This document shows positions 8,866 through 16,021 of a stretch of DNA of 31,284 nt, piece by piece. How positions within the stretch are numbered: position 1 is the first letter of the stretch; each line of letters begins with the position of its first letter. Both the position numbers and the translations under genes were made by a program. The DNA is from JBBQSU01 sp038234815 (GTDB taxonomy: Bacteria > Planctomycetota > Phycisphaerae > Tepidisphaerales > Tepidisphaeraceae), in the NCBI GenBank assembly GCA_038234815.1, contig JBBQSU010000025.1:1-31284 (forward strand). Reading direction: 5' to 3'. The notes under the pieces are model-generated. The model ran no database searches, was not told the DNA's origin, and saw only the letters and a list, made by a program, of their open reading frames with translations.

Positions 8866-8894
8866 ATGTTACCAACAACGACAAGACTGGTCAA
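8866..8894 (-). promoter_or_regulatory. putative promoter of the RAYT gene
   Basis: On the minus strand TTGACC (8894-8889) and TAACAT (8871-8866) are separated by 17 nt. The -10 box ends only 6 nt before the ATG at 8859, so transcription would start at or next to the start codon, giving a leaderless message. Confidence 0.45.
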
Positions 8895-9040
8895 TAGTAA
8901 GAATGACCCCCTTATGTCCATGATATTCACAAAATAAACGACGGCCCCCTTCTAGCCGCATGTGACTCAATCATCAGTGATCCCGTTTTCGACTGAAGGA
9001 GCAACTGTTATTCGCAATGGATGCGTGTCAAATTATCGGC

Positions 9041-9424
9041 CTAATCGATCCTTGCCGGACCGGGCGTGGCCGGCCCAGCCGCATCCCCGCTCACGCCTTC
9101 TTTTGCCTTTGAAATCCCCAGGGAAAACTCGGGGGACTTGATGTTGAGAACCCGCCCTTCGATCGTCTGCACTTCACCGGCAAGGCGATAAAAGACCTGT
9201 TTCCCTGCCCTTCGCTTATGAATAATGTTGCTCTCTCGCAGTAATCCCAGATGATGGCTGATTGTCGGTTGCGGCAAACGCAGCGCTTCGCAGATCGCGT
9301 TCACGTGTCTTTCGCCGTTGGCCAAAAGCAATAGGATGTTGAGTCGCGTCTTGTCTGAAAGCAGACGAAACAACGCGGTCAGTTGTTCTCGGTCAAACAG
9401 TTCAGATGTTTCAAGTGCCGACAT
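9041..9424 (-). CDS. ArsR-family winged-helix transcriptional repressor
   Basis: 127-residue ArsR/SmtB-type regulator. The winged helix-turn-helix spans about residues 12-85: LFRLLSDKTRLNILLLLANG, then the recognition helix segment ICEALRLPQPTISHHLGLLR, then the wing IIHKRRAGKQVFYRL. The classical metal-binding ELCVCDL motif is absent, since the helix 3 region reads ERHVNAICEAL, so the signal is unknown. The final ~25 residues are Gly/Ala/Pro rich and probably disordered. GGAG lies about 9 nt before the ATG at 9424. It is divergent from the HAD phosphatase gene across a 119-nt gap, where an operator would be expected; I found no clear palindrome there. No metal transporter is adjacent. Confidence 0.88.
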   Translation of the reverse strand: MSALETSELFDREQLTALFRLLSDKTRLNILLLLANGERHVNAICEALRLPQPTISHHLGLLRESNIIHKRRAGKQVFYRLAGEVQTIEGRVLNIKSPEFSLGISKAKEGVSGDAAGPATPGPARID

Positions 9425-9543
9425 GAGAAATTCTCCGGTGCGTCACTCTTTGCTTACTACTGAACACTAGGGCGACACCTCATCCCAGGTAAAGCGCTGT
9501 TTTCTTTGATTCCGGGATAGTCCATCTAAAGGTTGGCCGTGTA

Positions 9544-10356
9544 ATGCCTGATAATGTAATCCGCCTCATAGCGATCGACCTCGACGGCACTCTGCTGGAT
9601 TCCCGCAAGCAATTGAGTCCGCGCGTTGTCGCGGCGATTCAAGCTTTGGCGGATCGGGGGATAAGGACGATTATCGCTTCGGCGCGGCCCCCGCGGGCCA
9701 TCCGGTCGATCTACCGATCGCTGAACCTGAACACATGGCAGATCAACTACAACGGCGCGATGATCTGGGATGAACCGGCCGCTCGTATGCAATTGCATCA
9801 GCCAATCCCTGCCCACCTCGTGCGCCGCATGATCGCCGGCGCGCGCAGCATTTATCCCAACGTCATCCTCACCTGCGAAATCCAGGATAAGTGGTTTACC
9901 GACCGCGACGATCGATCGCACACCACCGAGACCGGCAAGCAGTTCAACCCCGACCTCGTCGCCCCACTCGACGATTGGTGCAATGTTCCGGTGACCAAGC
10001 TGATGTTCCTGGCCGATCCGGCACCGATTCTTAAATTGCAGCACATCCTCACGCAACGTTTTGGCGACCTGATCAATCTCGTGCGTAGCGACGAAGACTT
10101 GATCCAGATCATGCATCCGATGGCCAGCAAGGGTGCTGCCCTCCGGGTTGTCGCGGCTCACTACGGCGTGCCGCTCAATCAAGTGCTGGCGATAGGCGAT
10201 GCGCTCAACGACATGGAGATGCTCCGCAGCGCTGGCACGGCGGTTGCCGTTGCCAATGCCCACCCGCAAGTTAAATCCATCGCTCACTGGACCGCCCCGT
10301 CCAACGACCACGACGGCGTCTACGCGGCGTTAAAGCATTTCGGCCTGGCCGATTAA
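9544..10356 (+). CDS. Cof-type HAD-IIB sugar-phosphatase-like hydrolase
   Basis: 270-residue member of the haloacid dehalogenase superfamily, Cof/YidA-like subgroup, which typically removes phosphate from sugar phosphates in the cytoplasm. Motif I is IAIDLDGTLLDS (nucleophile Asp and acid/base Asp, residues ~10-21). Motif II is in TIIASARPPRA, motif III is the Lys in PMASKGAAL, and motif IV is the Mg2+-binding AIGDALNDMEML near residue 220. The segment between motifs II and III forms the C2B cap, which sets specificity and cannot be read here. AAAGG lies about 10 nt before the ATG. It is immediately upstream of tRNA-Cys and divergent from the ArsR gene. Confidence 0.9.
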   Translation: MPDNVIRLIAIDLDGTLLDSRKQLSPRVVAAIQALADRGIRTIIASARPPRAIRSIYRSLNLNTWQINYNGAMIWDEPAARMQLHQPIPAHLVRRMIAGARSIYPNVILTCEIQDKWFTDRDDRSHTTETGKQFNPDLVAPLDDWCNVPVTKLMFLADPAPILKLQHILTQRFGDLINLVRSDEDLIQIMHPMASKGAALRVVAAHYGVPLNQVLAIGDALNDMEMLRSAGTAVAVANAHPQVKSIAHWTAPSNDHDGVYAALKHFGLAD

Positions 10357-10400
10357 ACCTCAGTACCTTTTCGTTTTTCGTCGCCTCAAACGCAACTGAC

Positions 10401-10429
10401 TTGCCAGACGATCCCAGCGCCGTTATTCT
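10401..10429 (+). promoter_or_regulatory. sigma70-type promoter of tRNA-Cys
   Basis: TTGCCA (10401-10406) and TATTCT (10424-10429) are separated by exactly 17 nt. Transcription would start around 10436, five nt before the mature tRNA 5' end. Position and spacing make this a convincing tRNA promoter. Confidence 0.65.
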
Positions 10430-10440
10430 GCAAAAAACAG

Positions 10441-10514
10441 GGCCGGATACCCAAGTGGACTAAGGGAGCGGATTGCAAATCCGCGATTCGTCGGTTCGAA
10501 TCCGACTCCGGCCT
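10441..10514 (+). tRNA. tRNA-Cys (anticodon GCA)
   Basis: A complete cloverleaf of 74 nt. Acceptor arms are GGCCGGA (10441-10447) and TCCGGCC (10507-10513). The D arm is CCC/GGG around AAGTGGACTAA. The anticodon stem GCGGA/TCCGC (10468-10484) encloses loop TTGCAAA with anticodon GCA at 10475-10477. The T arm is GTCGG/CCGAC with loop TTCGAAT. Discriminator base T at 10514 is the usual identity element of tRNA-Cys. CCA is not encoded. The part from the last anticodon base to the discriminator is repeated at 15693-15730, so this gene looks like an integration site. Confidence 0.96.
10477..10514 (+). repeat. attL-like 38-bp direct repeat inside tRNA-Cys
   Basis: These 38 bases, from the third anticodon base through the discriminator, are identical to 15693-15730 in the same orientation. 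Identity stops at both edges (c versus g before, c versus t after). Direct duplication of a tRNA 3' half is the usual footprint of tyrosine-integrase insertion. Confidence 0.85.
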
Positions 10515-11187
10515 CTTTCAAATTGCCCCACAAAACCAGCGTTTTTCAGGAGTTTTCGCTAATTCCTGTATTCTCACCAATTGTCCTATTCAGTGCGCCC
10601 AGGTGCGATGAATTGCGCTGTTTTGCTCTGTTTAATGACAAGGTCGGTGACACAAAATTATCAGGCGTTTTTCCTTCGATTGCCCGCGGCGATATTTGTT
10701 TCTATCACCGGCCCCAAAAGATCGGGCAAGGCATGCACCGCCACCGCAGGCCAGTCCCGTTGCGGCTGAGCTCGAACCGGGCTTCACAGTTGAGCCTAAC
10801 GGCGAGCCCTTCGAACATGCGCGCCGCAAGTACCTCGCTCATTCCAACGGCCGTGAGAGTCATAAATAGCGGGCAGCAAGCAGCCGAACTCGGCTGTTGA
10901 CTGTGCCCCGACCAGAGACACTCTCGATTCGTCGTGCTGGGGGGCGGTCCCACGCCACGGAGTCAACCGGCTAATCGAGCGAAATGCATGCTTCGGCGTT
11001 GCGATGCAACTCGTGGGAGTGGGACCTCAGCCGTTCCAGATCCTCCCTCGCCACTCTGCCGAGTGGCCCCTGCCCCGCAAAATCGAATTTTCTAACAACA
11101 ACACTGGACACGGAGCAAACTGGCGAGTTAAGCTAGGCGCGCCATCCCACACGATTGACCATCGCTGGTGTCGGAGGGCGTTTTCTA
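10515..11187. other. 673-bp region without a convincing gene (left flank of island)
   Basis: No complete gene is supported here. One frame, open from about 10656 to a stop at 10867-10869, has a last third of protein-like composition (ELEPGFTVEPNGEPF, then ARRKYLAHSNGRESHK) but no start codon, so it may be the tail of a decayed gene. The open frames at 10523-10900 and 11004-11234 have unlikely composition and no ribosome-binding site. The operon promoter should lie in the right part of this stretch; I could not identify one with confidence. Confidence 0.5.
10881..10896. repeat. small perfect hairpin after the decayed frame
   Basis: CAGCCG (10881-10886) and CGGCTG (10891-10896) pair around AACT, 11 nt after the stop at 10869. 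It has no T tract. It could be the terminator stem of the gene whose tail is left here. Confidence 0.35.
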
Positions 11188-11751
11188 ATGGCGGGGCGTG
11201 CTGGGGTATATCGTATGCCAAGATCAGTTCCTGATCGCAGGCGATTCCTCTCGGTATGTACCGGCGGGCTCACTGCGATTATTGGTGGCTTGATTTTCGC
11301 TCCGGCGGTGGCATTTGTAATCGGCCCGCTGCGCCGACGCCGGGGAGCGGTGCCGGGTGCCGATGAATTCGCGGACGCCGGCCCCGTCAATGCAATCCCC
11401 GCCGGAACCTGGACTCTGATTCCCATCGAAATCGTGCGGCAGGACGGGTGGGCCAAGACGCAGCAGTCTCGCTCTGTCTGGGTCCGGGTTAAGAGCACCG
11501 CGCCAGGCGACGTTCAGGTTCTCTCGCCAATTTGCCCACACCTGGGCTGTCCGGTCGGGTGGTCGTCGGCCAACTCGCAGTTCCGTTGTCCCTGCCACGG
11601 CGGGGTTTATACGGCCGATGGAGTCTGGGTCAGTGGTCCCCCGCCGCGTGGAATGGACAGTCTTGAATCGCAGGTTCGCGACGGGCAGCTCTGGGTGCGA
11701 TGGCAGGACTTCCGCATAGGCACGAGCGAACGAGTCGTCGTCGAGCTATAG
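11188..11751 (+). CDS. Rieske iron-sulfur protein of a cytochrome bc/b6f-type complex
   Basis: Takes electrons from quinol at the Qo site and passes them to cytochrome c on the outer face of the membrane. Numbering from this start (187 residues), DRRRFLSV at 16-23 is a twin-arginine-like signal followed by one hydrophobic helix (~27-47) that would remain as anchor. The Rieske cluster ligands are Cys116 and His118 (CPHLGC) and Cys134 and His137 (CPCHGG); Cys121 and Cys136 would form the stabilising disulfide. ATG 11188 is preferred because GGAGG at 11172-11176 lies 11 nt upstream. The ATG at 11215 gives a more standard signal peptide but no ribosome site, and the one at 11155 is unsupported. 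It heads the operon; cytochrome b starts 39 nt after its stop. Confidence 0.92.
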   Translation: MAGRAGVYRMPRSVPDRRRFLSVCTGGLTAIIGGLIFAPAVAFVIGPLRRRRGAVPGADEFADAGPVNAIPAGTWTLIPIEIVRQDGWAKTQQSRSVWVRVKSTAPGDVQVLSPICPHLGCPVGWSSANSQFRCPCHGGVYTADGVWVSGPPPRGMDSLESQVRDGQLWVRWQDFRIGTSERVVVEL

Positions 11752-11790
11752 CAGCAATACTAAAGTGCGCCCGTCAGAGAAAGCGTCGCG

Positions 11791-13200
11791 ATGAAGAATA
11801 CTCCAAACGAACAGACGACGCAGCCCGAAGACGGGTTTTTCAGTTCGCGCACGGGCTGGCGCGAATTGAAGGAACGCGCGCTGCTCGAGCCCGTGAAGGG
11901 CGGGTCTCGCTGGGCCGCGGCGTTTGGCAGTCTGCTGCTGTTCACGTTCGTGCTTCAGGTCGTCACCGGCATTCTGCTGACCAGCAGCTACGCGCCCTCA
12001 GTGGGGACGGCGTGGCAAAGCGTGAAGTACATTCAGGACGAAGCGCCCCTCGGCTGGCTTGTTCGCGGCTTGCACCACTGGGGATCCAGCGCGATGGTCA
12101 TCCTGCTGCTCCTTCACCTCGTGCAAGTGTTCGTCTGGGGGGCCTACAAGCGTCCCCGCGAGTTCACCTGGATGATCGGCGTGCTGCTGCTGGCCGCGAC
12201 GCTAGGGCTGGCCTTCACCGGCTACCTACTGCCGTGGGATGAGAAGGCCTACTGGGCGAGCAAAGTCGGACTCGGGATCGTCGGCACGGTACCGGTTATT
12301 GGGGAGCACGTCAGGCTGCTCTTGCAAGGCGGACCAGACCTGGGCAATCTCACTCTGACCCGCTTTTTTGCCCTGCACGGCTTTGTGCTACCCGGCACGA
12401 TCATCGGATTGGTGGTCGTCCACCTGTACCTGTTCCGCCTGCACGGCGTTACGACCGCCTGGTGGGAAGACGAGGCACAGCTTAACGCCAAGACCGAACC
12501 GTTCTGGCCGGGACAGGTCTGGAAGGACGGCGTTGTCGCCCTTGCTTTGCTGGTAATTCTCTCGGCATGGGCCTTTACCCATCCCGCGCCCCTCGAGGCC
12601 ATGGCGGATCCGTCCAAGACGTATGAGGCGCGCCCCGAGTGGTACTTCATGTTTCTGTTTCAAATGCTCAGGTACTTTCACGGTCCGTACGAGATCGTGG
12701 GGACATTCGTCCTTCCCTCGATCTTCTTCGCCGTACTGTTCTTCTGGCCGTTTATCGACCGCACCACGTCGCGCGATCCCCGCCACAGGCCGCTGGCCAT
12801 GACCCTGCTGGCCTTGGGCACGTTTGGGTTGGTCGGCTTGACGGTCTTCGCGGTGGAAAGCGATGTGCGGATGACCAATCCGGAAACCGCCTTTCAGCCA
12901 AAGGCATCGGCCCCGCCCATGCAAAAACTGGAAGTCACCGAGCTATACACCACAAACTGTCTGGCGTGCCATGGCGAGGATGGGAAAGGGGACGCGCTTC
13001 GCGTGGCCCTGCCCACCATCCCAGACTTCACCAACGCCGCCTGGCAAAAGACTCAGACCGACGCGGATTTCAGGAACCGCATCCGTGACGGCAAGGACCC
13101 GGCAATGCCGGCTTTCAAAGACAAGCTTAATCCGCCCCAGATTCAAGGGCTGCTGGCCTACGTGCGAGAGTTCGCAGTGAAGGAACCGGCGATAAAGTGA
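11791..13200 (+). CDS. Cytochrome b6-type cytochrome b fused to a C-terminal cytochrome c
   Basis: Membrane core of a quinol:cytochrome c oxidoreductase, 469 residues. Helix B and D haem ligands are His95 and His109, and His196 and His211. The 15-residue step of the second pair is the b6f arrangement, one residue longer than in mitochondrial cytochrome b. The Qo-site PEWY motif is at 282-285 (RPEWYFMFLFQML), so the b6 and subunit-IV parts are on one chain. After the last helix (~335-355) a periplasmic tail carries one c-type haem site, CLACH at 390-394, with a likely Met ligand in DPAMPAFKDKL. The fusion places an electron acceptor directly on the b subunit. The ATG at 11791 gives the usual soluble N-terminus; its upstream ribosome site is weak. 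Confidence 0.93.
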   Translation: MKNTPNEQTTQPEDGFFSSRTGWRELKERALLEPVKGGSRWAAAFGSLLLFTFVLQVVTGILLTSSYAPSVGTAWQSVKYIQDEAPLGWLVRGLHHWGSSAMVILLLLHLVQVFVWGAYKRPREFTWMIGVLLLAATLGLAFTGYLLPWDEKAYWASKVGLGIVGTVPVIGEHVRLLLQGGPDLGNLTLTRFFALHGFVLPGTIIGLVVVHLYLFRLHGVTTAWWEDEAQLNAKTEPFWPGQVWKDGVVALALLVILSAWAFTHPAPLEAMADPSKTYEARPEWYFMFLFQMLRYFHGPYEIVGTFVLPSIFFAVLFFWPFIDRTTSRDPRHRPLAMTLLALGTFGLVGLTVFAVESDVRMTNPETAFQPKASAPPMQKLEVTELYTTNCLACHGEDGKGDALRVALPTIPDFTNAAWQKTQTDADFRNRIRDGKDPAMPAFKDKLNPPQIQGLLAYVREFAVKEPAIK

Positions 13201-13242
13201 TCCTGGCCCGCGATTTGGCGCGAAGCTTCAACAAGGAGTTTT

Positions 13243-13740
13243 ATGATGAGAATGACTCGATTTAGCAGGACGACGAAGCAGGCGGTTATCGCGGCCGGGC
13301 TGTTGTTCTTCTTCAGCTTTGCCATCAATCAGTTGTTTTCCGGCGACGGACCGGCTGAGGAATGGAAGGCACCAGCGCGGGCGGCCAAGAAGCGGAACCC
13401 CTTCCCACCGGATGCCGAGGCGCTCGCCGCCGGTAAGAAGGTCTTTATCGCCAACTGCCTCGCATGTCACGGCGTAAACGGCAAGGGAGACGGCCCCGCA
13501 GCGGTCAACTTCAGTCCCCGGCCGAAGGACCTCTCGGATCCTAGGGTCTCATCACAAACCGACGGTGAACTGTTCTGGAAGGTCACCGAGGGACGGAAAC
13601 CCATGCCCACCTACGAAAAGTTGATCACCGAAGCCAATCGATGGAAGGTGATCGACTACGTCCGAACGCTGGCACCGCCGGGCAAGGGACCGACCTCAAA
13701 ACCAACTTCGAATCCCAGCACGGGGCCAAGCGGTGAATGA
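13243..13740 (+). CDS. Membrane-anchored monohaem cytochrome c
   Basis: 165-residue exported cytochrome c. One hydrophobic segment at residues ~13-31 (AVIAAGLLFFFSFAINQLF) acts as signal or anchor. The haem site CLACH is at 72-76, within GKKVFIANCLACHGVNGKGD, and a Met ligand is probable in GRKPMPTYEK. The mature domain has the short class I fold, ending in a Pro/Ser/Thr-rich tail after residue ~147. Three ATG codons lie close together; 13243 is taken because AAGGAG at 13233-13238 is 4 nt upstream, although the ATG at 13246 fits equally well. It probably accepts electrons from the cytochrome b-c subunit encoded 42 nt upstream. Its haem-site neighbourhood resembles that of the fused domain, suggesting common origin. 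Confidence 0.9.
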   Translation: MMRMTRFSRTTKQAVIAAGLLFFFSFAINQLFSGDGPAEEWKAPARAAKKRNPFPPDAEALAAGKKVFIANCLACHGVNGKGDGPAAVNFSPRPKDLSDPRVSSQTDGELFWKVTEGRKPMPTYEKLITEANRWKVIDYVRTLAPPGKGPTSKPTSNPSTGPSGE

Positions 13741-13803
13741 ACTCAAACGCCAAAAACAAACACGTCGTTTCGATGATCTCGAATACGACAGAAGGAGAGT
13801 CTG

Positions 13804-15141
13804 ATGAGGACCGCAAATCGAATGCTCGCCACCGGCACGGTGGCGCTCGTGGCGTTTTCGGCTTTGGCGCGTGCCGACGACCCGGCTCCGTTGCCGGGCA
13901 AGCCGTCGCAGCCCTATGTGACATGGGATGAACACCAGCGCGTTCTGAAGGAACAGGAGCAGTTGCGCAAGGATTTTCAGGACTTTAAGCAGGCTGCCGC
14001 CAATCCTGCCGCGGCCACGCCCGATGCCTCGGCACCGACCAATGAGGAACTCGATCAGGACATTAAGGGCGTCAAGGACGCCAGCGAGCGTAATCGCGGC
14101 GGGCTGGAAAACTTCCTTATCTCCGGCGACGCCAGTGTCGGCTTCACCACCCAGAAGGGAACGAAATCCACCTTTAGCGCTGGTGTCGCGCCGTTGATCC
14201 TCTGGAAGCCCAGCGAACGGTTCCTTTTCGAAGCCGCCTTCGACATTGGCATCGGAACGGATGACGCCAATACCTCCTCCACAAGTTTTGATCTGACCAT
14301 CGCCGACGGATCGTTCATCGTGAACGACTACCTGATGATCGGCGGCGGCCTGTTTGTGACGCCGTTCGGTACTTATCACAACCATTTCGATCCGCCTTGG
14401 ATCAATAAGTTCCCGGATGACCCGCTTGCTTTTGGTGACGCCGCGATCGCGCCAGGGCACGCCGTCGGCGTGTTTGTCCGCGGGGCCGTGCCAATCAGCA
14501 CAACGAAATTGACGTACGACCTGTACGCGAGTAACGGGCCCAATCTGATCACCACCGACGCCGGCGCGGCCGGCCAGATGAATTTCGATGATTTTACCGA
14601 TCAGAACAACAACAAGGCGGTGGGCGGGCGCATCGGCTTCCTACCGTTGCCGAACATGGAGATGGGCTATTCCGTGATGGGTGCGCAGGTCAATCCTGAC
14701 GGATTCATCAAGACCTATGGGATGTTTCAGGCAGTGGATTTCAACTACCGGCTGCAGGCCGATCCGCTCGGCGGCACGTTCGACTTCCGCGCGGAGTGGG
14801 CCTGGTCCAGCGTGGACGAGGCCACCTACGATCCGACTGGTACGCTGGGATTCGGCCCGGTCACTTTCAAGAACGACCGGGAAGGCGGATACGTGCAGTT
14901 GTTGTATCGGCCCACGAAATCCGACGTGAAGTTCATCCGCAATCTGGAAGTCGGCGCGCGGTTTGAGCATTTGTCCACTCCTCTGTCTGCGCCGGGTGGC
15001 GAACGCGAAGACCGGCTTACTTTTGGCGTTGACTATTGGTTTGCGCCAAACCTCGTACTTAAGGCGGCGTACGAAATCGATAACAAGAAGGTCGGCGAGG
15101 ATCAGAACGCGCTGCTCGTCCAACTGGGCATCGGCCTGTGA
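13804..15141 (+). CDS. Outer-membrane porin, OprP/OprO-like
   Basis: 445-residue outer-membrane beta-barrel protein. A signal peptide (MRTANRMLATGTVALVAFSALARA) is followed by a coiled-coil-like segment (HQRVLKEQEQLRKDFQDFKQ, about residues 44-63) and an Ala/Pro linker. Such a periplasmic coiled coil before the barrel is common in OprP-like porins. From about residue 105 the sequence alternates polar and aromatic residues in strand-like stretches and ends with a barrel-like C-terminal strand (NALLVQLGIGL). No haem motif is present. AAGGAG precedes the ATG (GAAGGAGAGTCTG). The next cytochrome gene starts 10 nt after the stop, so the two are translated together. The position in a respiratory operon suggests it serves electron transfer or uptake of its substrate; which one cannot be told. 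Confidence 0.82.
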   Translation: MRTANRMLATGTVALVAFSALARADDPAPLPGKPSQPYVTWDEHQRVLKEQEQLRKDFQDFKQAAANPAAATPDASAPTNEELDQDIKGVKDASERNRGGLENFLISGDASVGFTTQKGTKSTFSAGVAPLILWKPSERFLFEAAFDIGIGTDDANTSSTSFDLTIADGSFIVNDYLMIGGGLFVTPFGTYHNHFDPPWINKFPDDPLAFGDAAIAPGHAVGVFVRGAVPISTTKLTYDLYASNGPNLITTDAGAAGQMNFDDFTDQNNNKAVGGRIGFLPLPNMEMGYSVMGAQVNPDGFIKTYGMFQAVDFNYRLQADPLGGTFDFRAEWAWSSVDEATYDPTGTLGFGPVTFKNDREGGYVQLLYRPTKSDVKFIRNLEVGARFEHLSTPLSAPGGEREDRLTFGVDYWFAPNLVLKAAYEIDNKKVGEDQNALLVQLGIGL

Positions 15142-15151
15142 AAGGGATTCC

Positions 15152-15502
15152 ATGTTTACCAATTCACAACTCAAGAAATATGCATTGAAAGTAGCAGTCT
15201 CGCTGATCTGGATAGCGGGCCTGGTCTGGCTGGGGCTCCCGGGCTGTCAGTCAAATGCTTCGAAGCCTGATCCCGTTGGGACGTCGGAAGCGCCCAAGGT
15301 ACTGGGCTTCCTTCCGGCACCCCCGGAACGCGCTGGCGCGCAGTTGTGGGCCGAGAACTGCAACCGGTGCCACAATGCCCCATCCCCCGAGCGCTTCAGT
15401 GACGCGCAGTGGAGTGTCATCGTCCACCACATGCGCCTTCGGGCGAACCTGACCGGAGAGGAGCAACGGAAGATCACCGAGTTCCTTCAGGCCAGCAACT
15501 AA
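15152..15502 (+). CDS. Monohaem cytochrome c lipoprotein
   Basis: 116-residue exported cytochrome. The N-terminal hydrophobic segment ends in a lipobox, LPGC (29-32), so Cys32 is probably lipidated; the following residues (QSNASKP) contain no Asp at +2, compatible with outer-membrane sorting. The single haem site is CNRCH (70-74). The downstream block HHMRLRANLTGEEQRKITEFL carries the likely Met ligand and ends one residue-cluster before the stop. It follows the porin by 10 nt with AAGGGA as ribosome site. An earlier start in the same frame is possible, but it would run inside the porin gene and lacks a signal. It is the last gene of the island operon. Confidence 0.88.
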   Translation: MFTNSQLKKYALKVAVSLIWIAGLVWLGLPGCQSNASKPDPVGTSEAPKVLGFLPAPPERAGAQLWAENCNRCHNAPSPERFSDAQWSVIVHHMRLRANLTGEEQRKITEFLQASN

Positions 15503-15692
15503 AGCCGGAGCCGGGCCGATCGTCCCCTGCATCGATCCGGTATCCACCAGCACGGCCTTGATCCGCCGGGTGCGCGAGCAGCGCTGCACCCTGCGCGGCG
15601 CGGGCAATTTTCTGTCGTACCGGTTCAATCTCGGCAAGCCCTCGCCCCCGTGCCGCGCGGCCTCGGCCCGGCGGAAGCAAATTCCCTATCCG
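15503..15692. other. right flank of island, no gene recognised
   Basis: 190 bp between the cytochrome lipoprotein and the displaced tRNA fragment. Short GC-rich open frames occur on both strands, but none has a ribosome site or recognisable motif. I see no clear terminator for the operon. Confidence 0.4.
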
Positions 15693-15730
15693 AAATCCGC
15701 GATTCGTCGGTTCGAATCCGACTCCGGCCT
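15693..15730 (+). repeat. attR-like displaced 3' half of tRNA-Cys
   Basis: A 38-bp perfect copy of 10477-10514, same orientation, holding the 3' anticodon stem, T arm, 3' acceptor strand and discriminator. Upstream there is no matching 5' half (the sequence before it is CCCTATCCG), so it cannot fold as a tRNA. It is followed by a T-rich tract that may be the original tRNA terminator. Confidence 0.9.
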
Positions 15731-16021
15731 TTTCTTCCTTTTCTCATCAAGGCGGTCGGGCAAGTCCGGGGATTTATTCCGAAAATGTCTCCGCAGGTTA
15801 TCGGTCTAATTCTTTCGTCCAATCCTCTGATCCATAGTCTATATGAAAATGAAATTCTCATAACTCGTTTTAGTACAATAAGTTATAAACAATGGTATCG
15901 TCGCACCGCCCGAAGGCTATTTGTTGGGCAGCAGGCGAAAATGAATCGTATAGTCGAATCGTCCGCAAGGTGTTGGGTGATGCCTCGGACGTGTTTGATT
16001 GCTTTTTAAGGAAAAATCCAG
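15731..16021. other. 291-bp AT-richer leader of the giant surface protein gene
   Basis: No gene is supported here. The stretch is distinctly more AT-rich than its surroundings from about 15800 to 15900 and probably holds the promoter of the gene at 16022. TACAAT at 15874-15879 is a possible -10 box, but no good -35 lies at the right distance. AAGGAAAAA just before the ATG at 16022 is the ribosome site. Confidence 0.4.

Larger units (their letters stand above)
10515..15730. mobile_element. tRNA-Cys-bounded genomic island carrying a Rieske/cytochrome b operon
   Basis: The region between the intact tRNA-Cys and its displaced 3' copy is 5216 bp including the right repeat. It contains only the electron-transfer operon (Rieske, cytochrome b-c fusion, cytochrome c, porin, cytochrome c lipoprotein), with poorly coding DNA at both edges (10515-11187 and 15503-15692). 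The right-hand tRNA fragment is followed by a T-rich tract (TTTTCTTCCTTTTC), as expected if it is the original tRNA 3' end with its terminator, pushed away by the insertion. No integrase, excisionase or mobilisation gene is recognisable, so the element is either a deletion derivative or was moved in trans. The repeat is seen directly; the insertion history is inference. Confidence 0.7.

Noticed and set aside
9526..10311. 261-codon minus-strand frame opposite the HAD phosphatase
   Set aside because: The plus strand carries intact HAD motifs I-IV; the antisense frame shows no recognisable domain.
13696..14460. 254-codon minus-strand frame opposite the porin
   Set aside because: It covers the porin signal peptide and ribosome site on the opposite strand and has no coherent motif of its own.
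15503..15640. VLVDTGS-like sequence on the minus strand, reminiscent of an aspartic protease site
   Set aside because: A single short match, no surrounding protease fold and no complete gene; likely chance.
15693..15730. Second tRNA-Cys gene
   Set aside because: Only the 3' half is present; there is no acceptor 5' strand, D arm or anticodon. It is treated as a displaced integration repeat.
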